From contig NZ_CP126958.1 of NCBI RefSeq assembly GCF_002871915.2, positions 434,001-498,000 on the forward strand: 64,000 bases of DNA, read 5' to 3'. Under the pieces are notes generated by a model. That model saw nothing but the letters and a program-made list of their open reading frames with translations. It made no database searches and was not told the origin of the DNA. Origin of the DNA: Aerococcus loyolae. GTDB taxonomy: Bacteria; Bacillota; Bacilli; Lactobacillales; Aerococcaceae. A program made the position numbers and the translations under genes. Positions 62,598 through 64,000 of this stretch are shown in pieces. Within the stretch, counting starts at the first letter, position 1; every line of letters begins with the position of its first letter.

Positions 62598-64000
62598 GTG
62601 GACGGCAAGTTTGAATTAGTATCATCCTACCAACCCAGTGGGGACCAACCCCAAGCCATCAAAAAACTGGTTGAAGGGGTGGAGAATAACGATAAGGCCC
62701 AGGTTCTTTTGGGAGGTACCGGAACCGGGAAGACCTTTACCATGGCTAATGTCATTGCGGAGACCAACCGGCCGACCCTGGTCTTAGCCCATAATAAAAC
62801 TCTAGCCGGGCAGTTGTATTCTGAGCTCAAGGAATTCTTTCCGCATAATGCAGTCGAATACTTTGTCTCTTACTATGATTACTACCAACCGGAAGCCTAT
62901 GTGCCTTCCAGCGATTCCTATATTGAAAAATCGGCCTCAGTCAATGATGAGATTGATAAGCTCCGCCACTCAGCCACCTCATCGATCCTGGAACGCCGGG
63001 ATACCATCATTGTGGCCTCGGTGTCCTGTATCTACGGTTTAGTCGACCCAATGGAGTATAAGAACCATGTGCTCTCCATCCGCCAAGGCCAAGAAGTTGA
63101 CCGTAACGACTTTATGCGGCGTTTGGTGGATATGCAGTATGAGCGTAATGATATTGAGTTCCGCCGCGGGACCTTCCGGGTGCGCGGGGATGTGGTGGAA
63201 GTCTTTCTGCCTTCTAGAGATAGTGAAGCCATCCGAGTTGAGTTCTTTGGCGATGAGATTGATCGAATTCGTCAAGTCGATGTTTTGACCGGTGAAGTCA
63301 AAAATGACGTCAAACACTATCCCATCTATCCAGCCACTCACTTTGTGGTTGATTATAATAAGATGCAAAGAGCGGTTGACTCCATTGAGGCCGAATTAGA
63401 GGTCCAATTGAAGAAGTTTAATGACCAAGGCAAACTCTTAGAGGCCCAACGTCTGGAGCAAAGAACCCGCTACGATATTGAGATGCTATTAGAAATGGGC
63501 TATTGTAATGGGATTGAGAACTATTCCCGTCATATGGACGGTCGGGCTCCGGGTCAACCCCCATATACCTTACTGGATTTCTTCCCTGATGATTACCTGC
63601 TCATGGTTGACGAATCCCACATGACCATGCCCCAAGTACGCGGCATGTACAACGGTGACAAGGCTAGGAAGGAACAGCTAGTCGATTATGGTTTCCGCCT
63701 GCCTTCTGCCTTAGACAACCGGCCTTTGAAATTAGCTGAATTTGAAGAACGGGTTAACCAAGCCATCTATGTTTCCGCTACCCCTGGAGACTATGAAATT
63801 GAGAAGGCTAATGGCGAAGTCGTAGAACAAATTATCCGGCCAACCGGTCTCTTAGACCCCAAAGTGGAAGTTCGCCCCATTAAGGGGCAAATTGATGACT
63901 TGATTAGTGAAATTAATGAGCGGGTAGATAGAGGCGACCGGGTCTTTGTCACCACCTTGACCAAGAAAATGTCAGAAGACCTGACTGATTACTTAGAAGA
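62598..64000 (+). CDS. uvrB: Excinuclease ABC subunit B, 5' part
   Basis: Damage-recognition helicase-like subunit of nucleotide excision repair. The frame is open to the window edge (467 codons seen of about 660). The N-terminus [20 protein letters not shown], Walker A GGTGTGKT (39-46) and the beta-hairpin region [12 protein letters not shown] are present. [10 protein letters not shown], the DEAD-like Walker B, is seen later. The start is GTG with GGAGTGA upstream, and an in-frame stop lies just before. No SOS (LexA) box is seen upstream. Confidence 0.95.
   Translation, partial: MDGKFELVSSYQPSGDQPQAIKKLVEGVENNDKAQVLLGGTGTGKTFTMANVIAETNRPTLVLAHNKTLAGQLYSELKEFFPHNAVEYFVSYYDYYQPEAYVPSSDSYIEKSASVNDEIDKLRHSATSSILERRDTIIVASVSCIYGLVDPMEYKNHVLSIRQGQEVDRNDFMRRLVDMQYERNDIEFRRGTFRVRGDVVEVFLPSRDSEAIRVEFFGDEIDRIRQVDVLTGEVKNDVKHYPIYPATHFVVDYNKMQRAVDSIEAELEVQLKKFNDQGKLLEAQRLEQRTRYDIEMLLEMGYCNGIENYSRHMDGRAPGQPPYTLLDFFPDDYLLMVDESHMTMPQVRGMYNGDKARKEQLVDYGFRLPSALDNRPLKLAEFEERVNQAIYVSATPGDYEIEKANGEVVEQIIRPTGLLDPKVEVRPIKGQIDDLISEINERVDRGDRVFVTTLTKKMSEDLTDYLE

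Noticed and set aside
1-64000. CRISPR arrays, tRNA or rRNA genes
   Set aside because: No regularly spaced repeats and no tRNA T-arm or rRNA signatures were seen on reading.

Overview
The window is a chromosomal segment of a low- to mid-GC Gram-positive bacterium of the Lactobacillales, most likely Aerococcaceae and probably an Aerococcus of the A. urinae group. This assignment is inference. It rests on mevalonate rather than MEP isoprenoid genes, a PdhABCD operon, LPATG cell-wall anchors, an IS1182-type element, abundant AGGAGG ribosome sites, extended -10 promoters, and a Bacillales/Lactobacillales gene order (ftsW-pyc-ylbG-rsmD, comEA-comEC-holA-rpsT).

Layout. 0-5 kb: alr, a low-molecular-weight phosphatase, metK and a small membrane protein. 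3.8-18.6 kb: a peptide-utilisation region with an M24 Xaa-Pro type peptidase, PepV dipeptidase, an IS1182-family insertion, three tandem oligopeptide-binding lipoproteins and oppBCDF. 18.6-22 kb: a 36-residue membrane peptide and the convergent mevalonate genes mvaS and mvaA. 22-24.7 kb: an Fe-S-biogenesis-like protein, an esterase, a solitary pyrR, and a TPP riboswitch controlling the thiamine transporter thiT. 24.8-30.5 kb: an accessory cluster of CPA-like membrane transporter, Crp/Fnr regulator, thioredoxin, aryl-sulfate sulfotransferase without a signal peptide, and YeiH-type putative sulfate exporter. 30.5-34.8 kb: rplY/ctc, thrC, coaBC and def. 34.8-40.5 kb: pdhABCD behind a CcpA-type cre site. 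40.6-44.2 kb: a YbjN-like protein and a polar amino-acid ABC transporter. 44.3-54.1 kb: an RsuA-type pseudouridine synthase, UPF0223, an inositol-monophosphatase-like protein, typA, ftsW, pyc and ylbG. 54.1-57.2 kb: two duplicated LPXTG surface-protein transcription units. 57.3-64 kb: rsmD, comEA, comEC, holA, rpsT and the 5' part of uvrB.

How the genes fit together. The organism looks built for peptide and amino-acid uptake feeding pyruvate metabolism (PDH, Pyc). CcpA-like sites lie before pdhA, before the sulfotransferase cluster and before the second oppA. Intergenic DNA carries several copies of a repeat with a variable stem-loop at its core, which in at least two copies has the form of an intrinsic terminator.

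The most unusual observations are: (i) the sulfotransferase cluster, which looks like a regulated cytoplasmic sulfate-ester module; (ii) the duplicated LPXTG units, whose mRNA 5' ends are perfectly complementary to a site just before their own terminators and whose leaders carry a conserved, covarying fold; and (iii) the terminator-bearing intergenic repeat family. No tRNA, rRNA or CRISPR array was recognised.
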